NCBI RefSeq assembly: GCF_900109735.1
Contig: NZ_FOAS01000002.1
Location: 124,001-188,000, forward strand
Length of the DNA stretch: 64,000 nucleotides
Direction of reading: 5' to 3'
Source: Atopomonas hussainii
GTDB lineage: Bacteria > Pseudomonadota > Gammaproteobacteria > Pseudomonadales > Pseudomonadaceae
Position 1 is the first letter of the stretch. Each line of letters starts with the position of its first letter. The translations under genes and the position numbers were made by a program. Under the pieces are notes generated by a model that was not told the DNA's origin, did no database searches, and saw only the letters and a program-made list of their open reading frames with translations. This document shows, piece by piece, positions 57,035-64,000 of the stretch.

Positions 57035-58066
57035 ATGTTCAAGAAAATCCTGTCCCAATTGAGTTTTAGCCTGCTGCTGGGCGTGAACTTTACTGCGCAA
57101 GCTGAGCTGGTAGCGCTGTCAGATGAAAAACTCTCTGAAGTGACAGGGCAGGCGTTTATGAACATGACCACGGATTCACACAATGGCTTGACCTTCACGC
57201 GCTTGAATCTTGGCGTTGATATTGAGACGCAGATGAACATCAAGAAGCTCGAGCTGGGCAATTACACCCGTGCTGGCGAGGCGGCAGGCACGGCGGATAT
57301 CTCGATCAATAATTTTGCCTTGGGCTCAGTGAATGATGCGACAGGGCAGGTGAATCCATTTTCTATTAAGAACCCCTATCTAGAGATCGCTTATTCGGGC
57401 ACCAAAGTAGTTGGGGTGCGCATGGGGTTTGGTGAGGCTAAAGGGCATCTTTCAGGCGATATCAATAGGATCACCGGTAATGTGCCGGTTGATATCTATG
57501 GCAAGGGCAGTTATCTGGCTTCGCAAATTAGCTGCGCTTGGTATGACCTAGTTTGTCATGGCGCAAAAGGGATCGTTGGTGGTGCTTACGCTAATAGTGA
57601 CTTCGCCGCGCAGGCCCAACTGGTGACTAGTCCCGGAGGGGACCCAGACCCTGTTCGCGCCCAGTTTATCGGTATGGTGGATGGGCAGAAGCTGAGTATT
57701 CCCTCTGGTTCTGGTTTCGATAATTTTTTGCTGGGACTTTTCTCATCTAATAACTGTGCGCTGCTGGGTACCACAACGTGTTTTTCGCTAGCAAATTATG
57801 GTTCTTTTCCAGTCGGGCAGTTTAATGCGGCCACCCAGCAATTCACCGACTCAGCTAAAGGCGTGTTTTTGTCGATGCAAACGCAAAATGTGCAATGGCG
57901 AGATCAGCAAGATGCCACCAAGTTTGTTGAGGCGTTGGCTGGGGCTTTTATGAATTTGCCGCGTAATGCCGATGGCTCGGCGGCCATTCGAACCAGTTTC
58001 CAAGAGGCTTTCGAGGGTATCCCGCGCGTGGATACCTGCTTGGGGCCGCAAACCAAGGGGTGCTGA
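57035..58066 (+). CDS. Secreted protein of the VxGQ-motif family, copy 2 (paralogue of copy 1)
   Basis: A 343-residue paralogue of the preceding gene. Signal peptide residues 1-23 (SFSLLLGVNFTAQA) lead into ELVALSDEKLSEVTGQAFMN. Regions TRLNLGVDIETQMNIKKLEL, ALGSVNDATGQVNPFSIK and VVGVRMGFGEAKGHLSGDIN are near copies of the first protein. Cys pairs are CX6C, CX7C and a final CX7C (DTCLGPQTKGC). An insertion of about 20 residues (residues 160-185) separates it from copy 1. The ATG at 57035 has no good ribosome site; a GTG four codons upstream is an alternative. The middle part uses more AT-rich codons than its neighbours. A 159-base gap precedes it. Confidence 0.73.
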   Translation: MFKKILSQLSFSLLLGVNFTAQAELVALSDEKLSEVTGQAFMNMTTDSHNGLTFTRLNLGVDIETQMNIKKLELGNYTRAGEAAGTADISINNFALGSVNDATGQVNPFSIKNPYLEIAYSGTKVVGVRMGFGEAKGHLSGDINRITGNVPVDIYGKGSYLASQISCAWYDLVCHGAKGIVGGAYANSDFAAQAQLVTSPGGDPDPVRAQFIGMVDGQKLSIPSGSGFDNFLLGLFSSNNCALLGTTTCFSLANYGSFPVGQFNAATQQFTDSAKGVFLSMQTQNVQWRDQQDATKFVEALAGAFMNLPRNADGSAAIRTSFQEAFEGIPRVDTCLGPQTKGC

Positions 58067-58068
58067 GT

Positions 58069-59115
58069 ATGCAGCGACTGTTCTTGGCCAGTTTGTTAGG
58101 TGGCTTAGCGGGGCTGGCTAATGCCGAACTGCAAGCGCTGGATGATGAAAAACTCGCCACGGTGTCCGGCGCCGGTTTTGGCATGGTCATTGAGAATTTT
58201 CTCTACGACGGCACCCAAGCCACCATCACTATTAACGACATCACCAACGGTAGCGGGCAGAACGTACCGATTGCTGTTAAAGAGCTTTATGTCGGTGCCA
58301 CCGGCAGTAATAAAGGCAGCAACCTGCAGCCGGTCAATATTGGCCGTTTGAGCTACCCGTGGACGCTCGATTTGGTGAAGGGTGAGAACCTGAAAACCCT
58401 GCGCGATGACGGTCAGTTGGTGCAAACCGTGCCGACCAACCTGTCGATATTAAGCTTTGCCGCGCCAGACAAGATTTTTGGCGCCGGTGGCCAGCCGTGT
58501 ATTTCCGGTTATGCAGCAGCGGGTAACAACTGCTCGATGCGCAGCACCGAGAAGGTGGATGCCGGTATTCGCTTCGATTTCAGCGTTACCGGTAGCCGCA
58601 CCGATGTCATCAATATGGACTTCACCGAGCTGACCATGGACGGCTCGTACCTGCGCTTATGGGGTGACAATAGCCGCCAGCAGTTGGTCGGTGAGGCACG
58701 CATTAACCTGTATGCCAAGACGTTGGAAATTCTCTCCTGCGCGACAGGGGCGGCAGGTTGTAACACAGCCCAAGAGCTAGCAGCGCGGACGATTTATTTC
58801 ACTAACACTTACGCGCAATTTGCACTGGGCTATGGCAAGTCGCAGCCGCTGCTGTTTGACGTCACCTCCAATGGCCAGTTTGTGCTGGAGCTGCCTAACC
58901 CGGTGGCTGGGGTAACCAATGCCACTACCCGTAATCAGATCGCGGCGGACTTTTACGCCAACGCGCCGCGCACCAATATCCTTATCGATAACCTCAATTT
59001 TGGTGGCACACGCTCATCGCCCACCGCGGTGCCTACCGGCGGCTATAACTTTGGCCGCAATGAGATTTCCGGCATGAGCTTTAACTACCTGAAGGTGTCC
59101 AGCCATGACCTCTAA
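58069..59115 (+). CDS. Secreted protein of the VxGQ-motif family, member 3
   Basis: A 348-residue exported protein. Signal peptide residues 1-19 (LFLASLLGGLAGLANA) precede ELQALDDEKLATVSGAGFGM, the family motif with GAG in place of GQ. The mature part is beta-rich, with repeated short strands such as DFSVTGSRTDVINMDFTELT and LTMDGSYLRLWGD. Two cysteine pairs are seen: CX10C (ISGYAAAGNN between) and CX6C (ATGAAG between). The ATG at 58069 is 2 bases after the copy 2 stop, with GGGG upstream. Its end overlaps the next gene by 11 bases, so the cluster is an operon. Not otherwise recognised. Confidence 0.75.
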   Translation: MQRLFLASLLGGLAGLANAELQALDDEKLATVSGAGFGMVIENFLYDGTQATITINDITNGSGQNVPIAVKELYVGATGSNKGSNLQPVNIGRLSYPWTLDLVKGENLKTLRDDGQLVQTVPTNLSILSFAAPDKIFGAGGQPCISGYAAAGNNCSMRSTEKVDAGIRFDFSVTGSRTDVINMDFTELTMDGSYLRLWGDNSRQQLVGEARINLYAKTLEILSCATGAAGCNTAQELAARTIYFTNTYAQFALGYGKSQPLLFDVTSNGQFVLELPNPVAGVTNATTRNQIAADFYANAPRTNILIDNLNFGGTRSSPTAVPTGGYNFGRNEISGMSFNYLKVSSHDL

Positions 59116-59686
59116 GCTCTGTATTGCTTTTGCTGCGTTGCTCGCTGGGCCGGCTTGGGCCGAGCTGCAAGCCTTGGATGACAGCGACTTAAGCCAAGTC
59201 GATGGCCAAGGTGGGGTGTATCTGTCTGGCGAGTTCAGTATTAACAAGAATGGCGGTGTGCTGTGGTCGACACCGACCAATGCGAACCCGGCAACTTGGT
59301 CGGCCAGTCAGCGTGGTTGCGGTACCACCAACTTAGAAGTTTGTGGTTTACGCCTCGCGGTGCGTACCGAAAACGGTGGTGGTTGGTTTGTGCTGGACAA
59401 CATCAAAGGCATTTTCAGTTTCGAAGGCTTAACCCTGCGTACCCGCCTGATCAACTCCGGCTTCAATGGCGATGGCGCCGGCTTTAATCAGGATGTGCTG
59501 GAGCTGGGCTTGCCCAATGAGATGAAGTTCAAAAACGCCGCCTTCAGTGTGGCCGTGGCGAATCAGGGCGGTTGGCAGAACAACAAGACCTACGCGCCGA
59601 GCTTCCAGCAGACCAATATCTTTTCCGCCAAGATCGACGGCACCGTGCGCATGCAGGGCAATGTGCTGATCTTCCCGAAAAACTAA
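59105..59686 (+). CDS. Secreted protein of the VxGQ-motif family, member 4 (short)
   Basis: The smallest of the five, 193 residues. Signal peptide (LCIAFAALLAGPAWA, cleaved before E20), then ELQALDDSDLSQVDGQGGVY. One cysteine pair, CX7C (GTTNLEV between), lies at residues about 74-82. The rest is polar and predicted beta-rich (ENGGGWFVLDNIKGIFSFEG, FKNAAFSVAVANQGGWQNNK). It overlaps the end of member 3 by 11 bases and ends 11 bases before member 5. Function unknown; its length suggests a minor or accessory component. Confidence 0.73.
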   Translation: MTSKLCIAFAALLAGPAWAELQALDDSDLSQVDGQGGVYLSGEFSINKNGGVLWSTPTNANPATWSASQRGCGTTNLEVCGLRLAVRTENGGGWFVLDNIKGIFSFEGLTLRTRLINSGFNGDGAGFNQDVLELGLPNEMKFKNAAFSVAVANQGGWQNNKTYAPSFQQTNIFSAKIDGTVRMQGNVLIFPKN

Positions 59687-59697
59687 GAGGCTGACCT

Positions 59698-62049
59698 ATG
59701 CGCATCACTGCTCTGACTGCCGCCCTTATGTTGGCCAACACCGCACAGGCCATGCAGGCATTGGATGACGATGCGCTGGCCGATGTTAGCGGGCAAGCGG
59801 GGATCAGCCTAGAAACCGTATCGTCGGGCTGGACGGCGGGTAAAGTCAGTTATAGCCAAGATGGCAAAAGCCTCGACATGAATAATGTCGCGGTGGGCAG
59901 CGATCCGCGTGCTGGTAGCACCAGTAAAACCACTACGACCGTCGATGTGGTGGGTGATCGTGTGGTGGTCGAGAGCCAATCCACAGCGAAAAAAGCCAGT
60001 GTGGCGAGCATCACCATGGCCGGCAGCAGCAATAGCTTTGGCGCCGTGAATGCGTTTTACACCTTGGGTTCGACGCTCAAACTCAAGGGCGGTGGCGCCA
60101 GTGGCGTGGCTGGGATTGATCTGGACGGCAGTCGCCTGAGCCTGACCAATGCCACGGTGTACTACCGCGACAACGGCCACGACCTGATTATTGATGGTGT
60201 CAGCCTAGAGGCTTATCTCAATGCGGCCTATATCGACATCGTCAACGGTGGCTCTGGCAGTGAGGTGCAGCTGAACTTAGGCACTTCGCGCTTTGTGGGG
60301 CAAATCAATGGACTGCGCATGGACTTAGCGCAAGGCGACCCAAGCTCATCCGTCACCCCGAGCACGCCCGATACCCGTGACCCTAACTACAACCGTAGTT
60401 TTGGTCGCCTGAGCATGGACTTGAACCTCGGCGGCAGCATTCGCATCGCCGGCGGCGGAGCCAGCGGCGATGGCTTGCGCATTAAGCCCAACATCACCTT
60501 CAGCAACAGCCTGTTTCAGTATCAGGATGCCGGCATTCTGCGTGCAGAGAATTTCTCCGGCACCATCGCCAGCACCAGTGGCATCACCTTGGACTTGGAC
60601 AGCGATGCCCGCGGCCCCTACGCGCAGCTGGCCTTTGCCGACTTAAATATCAACACCACCTTCGGTGGCTTGATCATGGGTAACCCGACCAATCAGAAGC
60701 TGGGTAGCTTAGGGTTGAACCTGAACTTTATTGATCAGGGCGCGCAGAAAAACTGGCTGAAACTGCGCCCGGGCGGTGCCAGCACCTCGGCCGCGCAAGG
60801 GGTAACGGCGGATGTGTCGTGGAACATGGCCAACAGCTCGGCGGTGGTCACCGATAACGGCAACAGCATGTGGTTCAGCGGCCTGAAAACCAACGGCACC
60901 GGCACCTTTACCTTAGATATGACCAAAGGTTGCGGCACCGGCGGTGTTACCACCGGTTGCTATGCCGGCACCAGTGGTTTTACCGACCCCAGCAAAGGCA
61001 ACTACAACGGTCATTACGACGGCCTGCGCATTGGCTTTAATAATGTGGTGGGCAGCTACAGCTTTGACGGCTTGCGGGTAGGTAGCGCTAATGCGCCACT
61101 GCAAGGCGGTACGGAGCTGTTGGTGTTGGCGGAGATCTTCCCTGCCTACGACTTCACCTTAAACGGTCACTTCACCTTATTGCCCGGCGGTAGCAGCGGC
61201 GACGGCATTCGCTATAACGCCGACCTGTTCATCACCGATGCGCGTGCGGCGATCACTGTGGATGAAACCGGCAAAGGCCTATGGCTCTCCGGTACCAGCT
61301 ACAACATGCACTTTCGCAATGGCTCGGTGGATGTCACCAACAACGGTATCGAGCTGAATAAGGGCGAGTACTGGTCCAATCTGGATGTCAGTGATGTGCG
61401 CTGGGGCAACAAGCTCACCGGCACCAGTCTCGGTCGTTTGGTGCTACGCCGTTATGAGCAAGGCTCCACCTTGGCGATTAGCTCCGGTGGGGCTGGCGCG
61501 CTGTGCGTAGGCGGCACAGGGACTAACTCGGGCACCTGCGCCGCTAGTGGCGGGCGTTGGGAAGATCGCGGCAACGAAGGCATCACCGCTAAGTTGAAAA
61601 ACGTCTGGGTTAAAGGCACTACTTCGACCGCCAATACTGTGGTGACCGACGAGAAGCGCAACCAGATCATCTGGGAAACCAACCGTAGTGGCGGTAATGG
61701 CACCGGCAGTCAGATCGTGGTGGATAACCTGCACACCAGCGACGGCAATGCCTCGGTGGCCAATGGCGGCAACGGCACCGGCGCTACTAACGGCACTAAC
61801 ACCTATGGCTTTAACGTCGACCTGAACCTCGACGTGGCGCCGACCAAGGTGCGCAACAAAACCACGGGTCAATACGTTAGCCCCGATCCGCTGGGCTTTG
61901 CGGTAAACGGTCGCGTGCACTTTAAAGAAATCAATATCGACCGCGTGCAAAACGTGCATCCCACCGGCGGAGCGGTCACCTCCATGTACGGCGTGAAGCT
62001 GCAAAACGCCGATATCAGCGCCAACATGACGGCCACGCCGATCAACTGA
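59698..62049 (+). CDS. Large repeat-containing secreted protein of the VxGQ-motif family, member 5
   Basis: A 783-residue exported protein. Signal peptide residues 1-18 (ITALTAALMLANTAQA) precede MQALDDDALADVSGQAGISL. At least four internal modules begin with a GGxSG-type turn at about residues 131 (KGGGASGVAGIDLDG), 252 (AGGGASGDGLRIKP), 359 (PGGASTSAAQGVTA) and 497 (PGGSSGDGIRYNA). Each is followed by a strand pair and an acidic D-x-G turn. Cys pairs CX8C and CX10C are present. Gly, Asn, Thr and Ser are abundant and there are no long helices, suggesting a beta-solenoid or barrel-like surface protein. GAGG lies 8 bases before the ATG. A perfect terminator follows. Confidence 0.78.
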   Translation: MRITALTAALMLANTAQAMQALDDDALADVSGQAGISLETVSSGWTAGKVSYSQDGKSLDMNNVAVGSDPRAGSTSKTTTTVDVVGDRVVVESQSTAKKASVASITMAGSSNSFGAVNAFYTLGSTLKLKGGGASGVAGIDLDGSRLSLTNATVYYRDNGHDLIIDGVSLEAYLNAAYIDIVNGGSGSEVQLNLGTSRFVGQINGLRMDLAQGDPSSSVTPSTPDTRDPNYNRSFGRLSMDLNLGGSIRIAGGGASGDGLRIKPNITFSNSLFQYQDAGILRAENFSGTIASTSGITLDLDSDARGPYAQLAFADLNINTTFGGLIMGNPTNQKLGSLGLNLNFIDQGAQKNWLKLRPGGASTSAAQGVTADVSWNMANSSAVVTDNGNSMWFSGLKTNGTGTFTLDMTKGCGTGGVTTGCYAGTSGFTDPSKGNYNGHYDGLRIGFNNVVGSYSFDGLRVGSANAPLQGGTELLVLAEIFPAYDFTLNGHFTLLPGGSSGDGIRYNADLFITDARAAITVDETGKGLWLSGTSYNMHFRNGSVDVTNNGIELNKGEYWSNLDVSDVRWGNKLTGTSLGRLVLRRYEQGSTLAISSGGAGALCVGGTGTNSGTCAASGGRWEDRGNEGITAKLKNVWVKGTTSTANTVVTDEKRNQIIWETNRSGGNGTGSQIVVDNLHTSDGNASVANGGNGTGATNGTNTYGFNVDLNLDVAPTKVRNKTTGQYVSPDPLGFAVNGRVHFKEINIDRVQNVHPTGGAVTSMYGVKLQNADISANMTATPIN

Positions 62050-62063
62050 CATCTGCTTGCTGA

Positions 62064-62101
62064 ACAATGCCAGCCATCGTTGATGGCTGGCATTGTCGTT
62101 T
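62064..62101 (+). terminator. Strong terminator of the secreted-protein cluster
   Basis: ACAATGCCAGCCATC (62064-62078) pairs perfectly with GATGGCTGGCATTGT (62082-62096), loop GTT, then CGTTTTT. It sets the end of the five-gene unit. Confidence 0.93.
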
Positions 62102-62183
62102 TTGGCGCGGCAGTCTGTTGTTTAGGCAAAGTCAGTAGCGCGGCAAAGCTGGCTAAAAAACCGCCAAATTTTGCCCCAAGGGC

Positions 62184-62212
62184 TTACACAAGCTCGGCAA
62201 GATAGGCACAAT
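62184..62212 (+). promoter_or_regulatory. Possible promoter of nspC
   Basis: TTACAC (62184-62189) and CACAAT (62207-62212) are 17 bases apart, 64 bases before the nspC start. Each matches the sigma-70 consensus only in part. Confidence 0.35.
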
Positions 62213-62276
62213 TCGCCCCTTTATTTGCGGGGTGGGCCTGCCTGCCTCGTTTTGCCGCTTTCGACAGGGTGCTGTG

Positions 62277-63374
62277 ATGCTGAAAACACCGTATTACCTC
62301 ATTGATAAGCAGAAGCTGCTGTGCAATCTGGAAATCATCCGCACGGTGCGTGAGCAGTCCGGCGCCAAGGCGCTGCTGGCGCTGAAGTGCTTTGCGACGT
62401 GGTCGGTCTTCGACCTGATGCAGGAGTACATGGACGGCACTACCTCCAGCTCGTTGTTCGAGCTGAAACTGGGCCGCCAGAAGTTCGCCGGCGAAACCCA
62501 TGCTTACAGCGTGGCCTGGGCCGATGACGAAATCGACGAGATGGTCGAGAACTGCGACAAGATCATCTTCAACACCATCGGCCAGCTGCAGCGTTATGCC
62601 GCCGCCACCGAAGGCAAGATTCGTGGCCTGCGGGTAAACCCACAGGTGTCCAGCTCGGAATTCATCATCGCCGACCCAGCACGGCCGTTTAGCCGTTTGG
62701 GCGAGTGGGATGCCAGCAAGATCGAAGCGGTGATCGAACAGATCTCCGGCTTTATGTTCCACAACAACTGCGAGAACAGCGACTTTGCCCTGTTTGACCA
62801 GATGCTCAACACCATCGAAGAACGCTTTGGCCATCTGCTGCATAAAGTCAGCTGGGTGAGCTTGGGCGGCGGCATTCATTTCACCGGCGAAGGCTATCCG
62901 CTGGACAAGTTCTGTGCACGCCTAAAGCAGTTCTCCGAGCAGTACGGTGTGCAGGTGTACTTAGAGCCCGGCGAGGCGGCCATCACCCTAAGCAGCTCGC
63001 TGGAAGTCACTGTGCTCGACACCCTGTTCAACGGCAAAAACCTCGCCGTGGTGGACAGCTCTATCGAAGCGCACATGCTGGATCTGTTGATTTACCGCCA
63101 AGACGCCAAGATGGCGCCGTGTGATGGCGAGCACCGCTACATGGTGTGCGGCAAGTCGTGCTTAGCCGGCGATATCTTCGGTGAGTTTAATTTTGATCGT
63201 CCGCTGGCCATCGGCGATCGGCTGTCGTTTATCGACGCGGCAGGTTACACCATGGTCAAAAAGAACTGGTTTAACGGTGTGAAGATGCCGGCCATCGCGG
63301 TGCGTCAGCTCGACGGCAGCGTCGAAGTGGTGCGTGAATTTACCTTTAACGACTACCTGTCCAGCTTGTCCTAA
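62277..63374 (+). CDS. nspC: Carboxynorspermidine/carboxyspermidine decarboxylase NspC
   Basis: Pyridoxal-phosphate decarboxylase of the alanine-racemase fold that converts carboxy(nor)spermidine to (nor)spermidine, last step of the route used by Vibrio and many other bacteria in place of SpeD/SpeE. It has 365 residues. The cofactor Lys is in GAKALLALKCFATWSVFDLM. SLFELKLGRQKF, VNPQVSSSEFIIADPARPFS, HNNCENSDFALFDQML and VSWVSLGGGIHFTGEGYPLD are family signatures; CGKSCLAGDIFGEFNFD holds the catalytic Cys. The ATG at 62277 follows AGGGTG; a start 15 codons earlier is unlikely. The partner dehydrogenase follows after 21 bases. Confidence 0.93.
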   Translation: MLKTPYYLIDKQKLLCNLEIIRTVREQSGAKALLALKCFATWSVFDLMQEYMDGTTSSSLFELKLGRQKFAGETHAYSVAWADDEIDEMVENCDKIIFNTIGQLQRYAAATEGKIRGLRVNPQVSSSEFIIADPARPFSRLGEWDASKIEAVIEQISGFMFHNNCENSDFALFDQMLNTIEERFGHLLHKVSWVSLGGGIHFTGEGYPLDKFCARLKQFSEQYGVQVYLEPGEAAITLSSSLEVTVLDTLFNGKNLAVVDSSIEAHMLDLLIYRQDAKMAPCDGEHRYMVCGKSCLAGDIFGEFNFDRPLAIGDRLSFIDAAGYTMVKKNWFNGVKMPAIAVRQLDGSVEVVREFTFNDYLSSLS

Positions 63375-63395
63375 GGCTGACAGCAGGGGAGATAA

Positions 63396-64000
63396 ATGAA
63401 GAAGAACGTTCTTATCATTGGTGCAGGAGGTGTCGCCAAGGTGGTGGCCCATAAGTGCGCGCAGCACAACGACGAGTTGGGTCGTATTGCTATCGCGTCG
63501 CGTAACATCTCCAAGTGCCAGGCCATCATCGACAGTATTAACGCCAAAGGCAGCTTAAAGCAGCCGGGCGAGCTTAAAGCGTATGCCGTCAATGCGCTGG
63601 ATATCGAGGCGACCAAAGCCCTGATCCAAGAGACCGAATCACAGATTGTGATCAACGTAGGCTCGGCTTTCCTGAATATGTCCGTCCTGCGTGCCTGTAT
63701 TGATACCGGTGCTGCGTATCTGGACACCGCGATCCACGAAGACCCGAGCAAGATTTGCGAAACCCCGCCGTGGTACGCCAACTACGAGTGGAAACACCTG
63801 GACGAATGTAAAGACAAAGGCATCACCGCCATTTTGGGCGTGGGCTTTGATCCGGGTGTGGTGAATGCCTATGCGGCATTGGCCCAACAGGAACATTTCG
63901 ACAGCATCGAGTCGATCGACATCCTCGATGTGAATGCCGGCTCGCACGGCAAATATTTTGCGACCAACTTCGACCCGGAAATTAACTTCCGCGAATTCAC
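63396..64000 (+). CDS. Carboxynorspermidine dehydrogenase (saccharopine dehydrogenase family), partial
   Basis: NADPH-dependent enzyme that condenses aspartate semialdehyde with a diamine to carboxy(nor)spermidine, the substrate of NspC. The first 201 codons are present; the right edge cuts the gene. The Rossmann fold is KNVLIIGAGGVAKVVAHKCA, and family segments are DTAIHEDPSKICETPPWYAN, ILGVGFDPGVVNAYAALAQQ and VNAGSHGKYFATNFDPEINF. GGGGAGAT lies about 3-10 bases before the ATG. With nspC upstream it forms a complete alternative polyamine route. Vibrio has the two genes in the reverse order (from memory). Confidence 0.92.
   Translation, partial: MKKNVLIIGAGGVAKVVAHKCAQHNDELGRIAIASRNISKCQAIIDSINAKGSLKQPGELKAYAVNALDIEATKALIQETESQIVINVGSAFLNMSVLRACIDTGAAYLDTAIHEDPSKICETPPWYANYEWKHLDECKDKGITAILGVGFDPGVVNAYAALAQQEHFDSIESIDILDVNAGSHGKYFATNFDPEINFREF

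Noticed and set aside
58069-59686. Bacteriocin or RiPP precursors
   Set aside because: The motif resembles double-glycine leaders, but the proteins are large, carry Sec signals and have no modifying enzymes or dedicated exporter nearby.

Overview
The window is a chromosomal segment from a gammaproteobacterium of the family Pseudomonadaceae. The strongest reason is gene order: acs, then aotJQMOP-argR, then aruCFGD-B-(small ORF)-E, alaS, lysC, rsmA and tRNA-Ser, which is the arrangement I know from Pseudomonas aeruginosa (about PA0887-PA0905). roxSR beside a dppA-type gene and the mksFEB condensin operon are also Pseudomonas-like. Other parts are not typical of P. aeruginosa: a PomAB-type stator, a sodium-pump oxaloacetate decarboxylase, a carboxynorspermidine pathway and a five-gene family of secreted proteins. 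I read it as a divergent, perhaps salt-adapted relative; that last point is inference.

Layout. 1-5.3 kb: a partial peptide-binding protein, the redox two-component pair roxSR, a short methyl-accepting protein and a family 3 solute-binding protein. 5.4-7.3 kb: acetyl-CoA synthetase. 7.6-12.8 kb: arginine/ornithine ABC importer and its regulator ArgR. 12.8-13.2 kb: a large imperfect palindrome (MITE-like) and a putative ArgR site. 13.2-20.7 kb: the complete arginine succinyltransferase (AST) catabolic operon. 20.9-25.6 kb: alaS, lysC, rsmA, tRNA-Ser(GCU) and tRNA-Arg(ACG). 25.7-30.6 kb: mgtE and oadGAB. 30.7-37.1 kb: azoR, an unrecognised protein, a CigR-like protein, pomAB, a GMC oxidoreductase and a membrane-anchored peroxiredoxin-like protein. 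37.1-43.4 kb: glycerate kinase and an AraC regulator, then acyl-CoA ligase, CoA-transferase and a second AraC regulator. 43.4-48.3 kb: a TetR-controlled RND efflux pair. 48.4-50.7 kb: tartronate semialdehyde reductase, hydroxypyruvate isomerase and a 2H phosphoesterase. 50.7-55.5 kb: mksFEB. 55.8-62.1 kb: five consecutive secreted proteins sharing an N-terminal motif, ending at a strong terminator. 62.3-64 kb: nspC and a partial carboxynorspermidine dehydrogenase.

How the genes work together. Arginine or ornithine enters through AotJQMP, ArgR senses it, and AruCFGDBE converts arginine to glutamate and succinate. Sequences matching the ArgR half-site (TGTCGC-N8-AA) lie before aotJ and before aruC. 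A tandem pair spaced 21 bp lies before the peptide-binding gene at the left edge, suggesting that peptide uptake is in the same regulon. Oad (sodium export driven by decarboxylation) and PomAB (sodium-driven flagellar stator) together suggest use of a sodium gradient.

The best candidate for an undescribed system is the five-gene block at 55.8-62.1 kb. Each protein has a Sec signal peptide, then an L-x-D/A-D/E-x-x-L-x-x-V-x-G-Q/A motif, and later one or more cysteine pairs about 6-12 residues apart. The first two are tandem paralogues, and the last and largest has at least four internal repeats.
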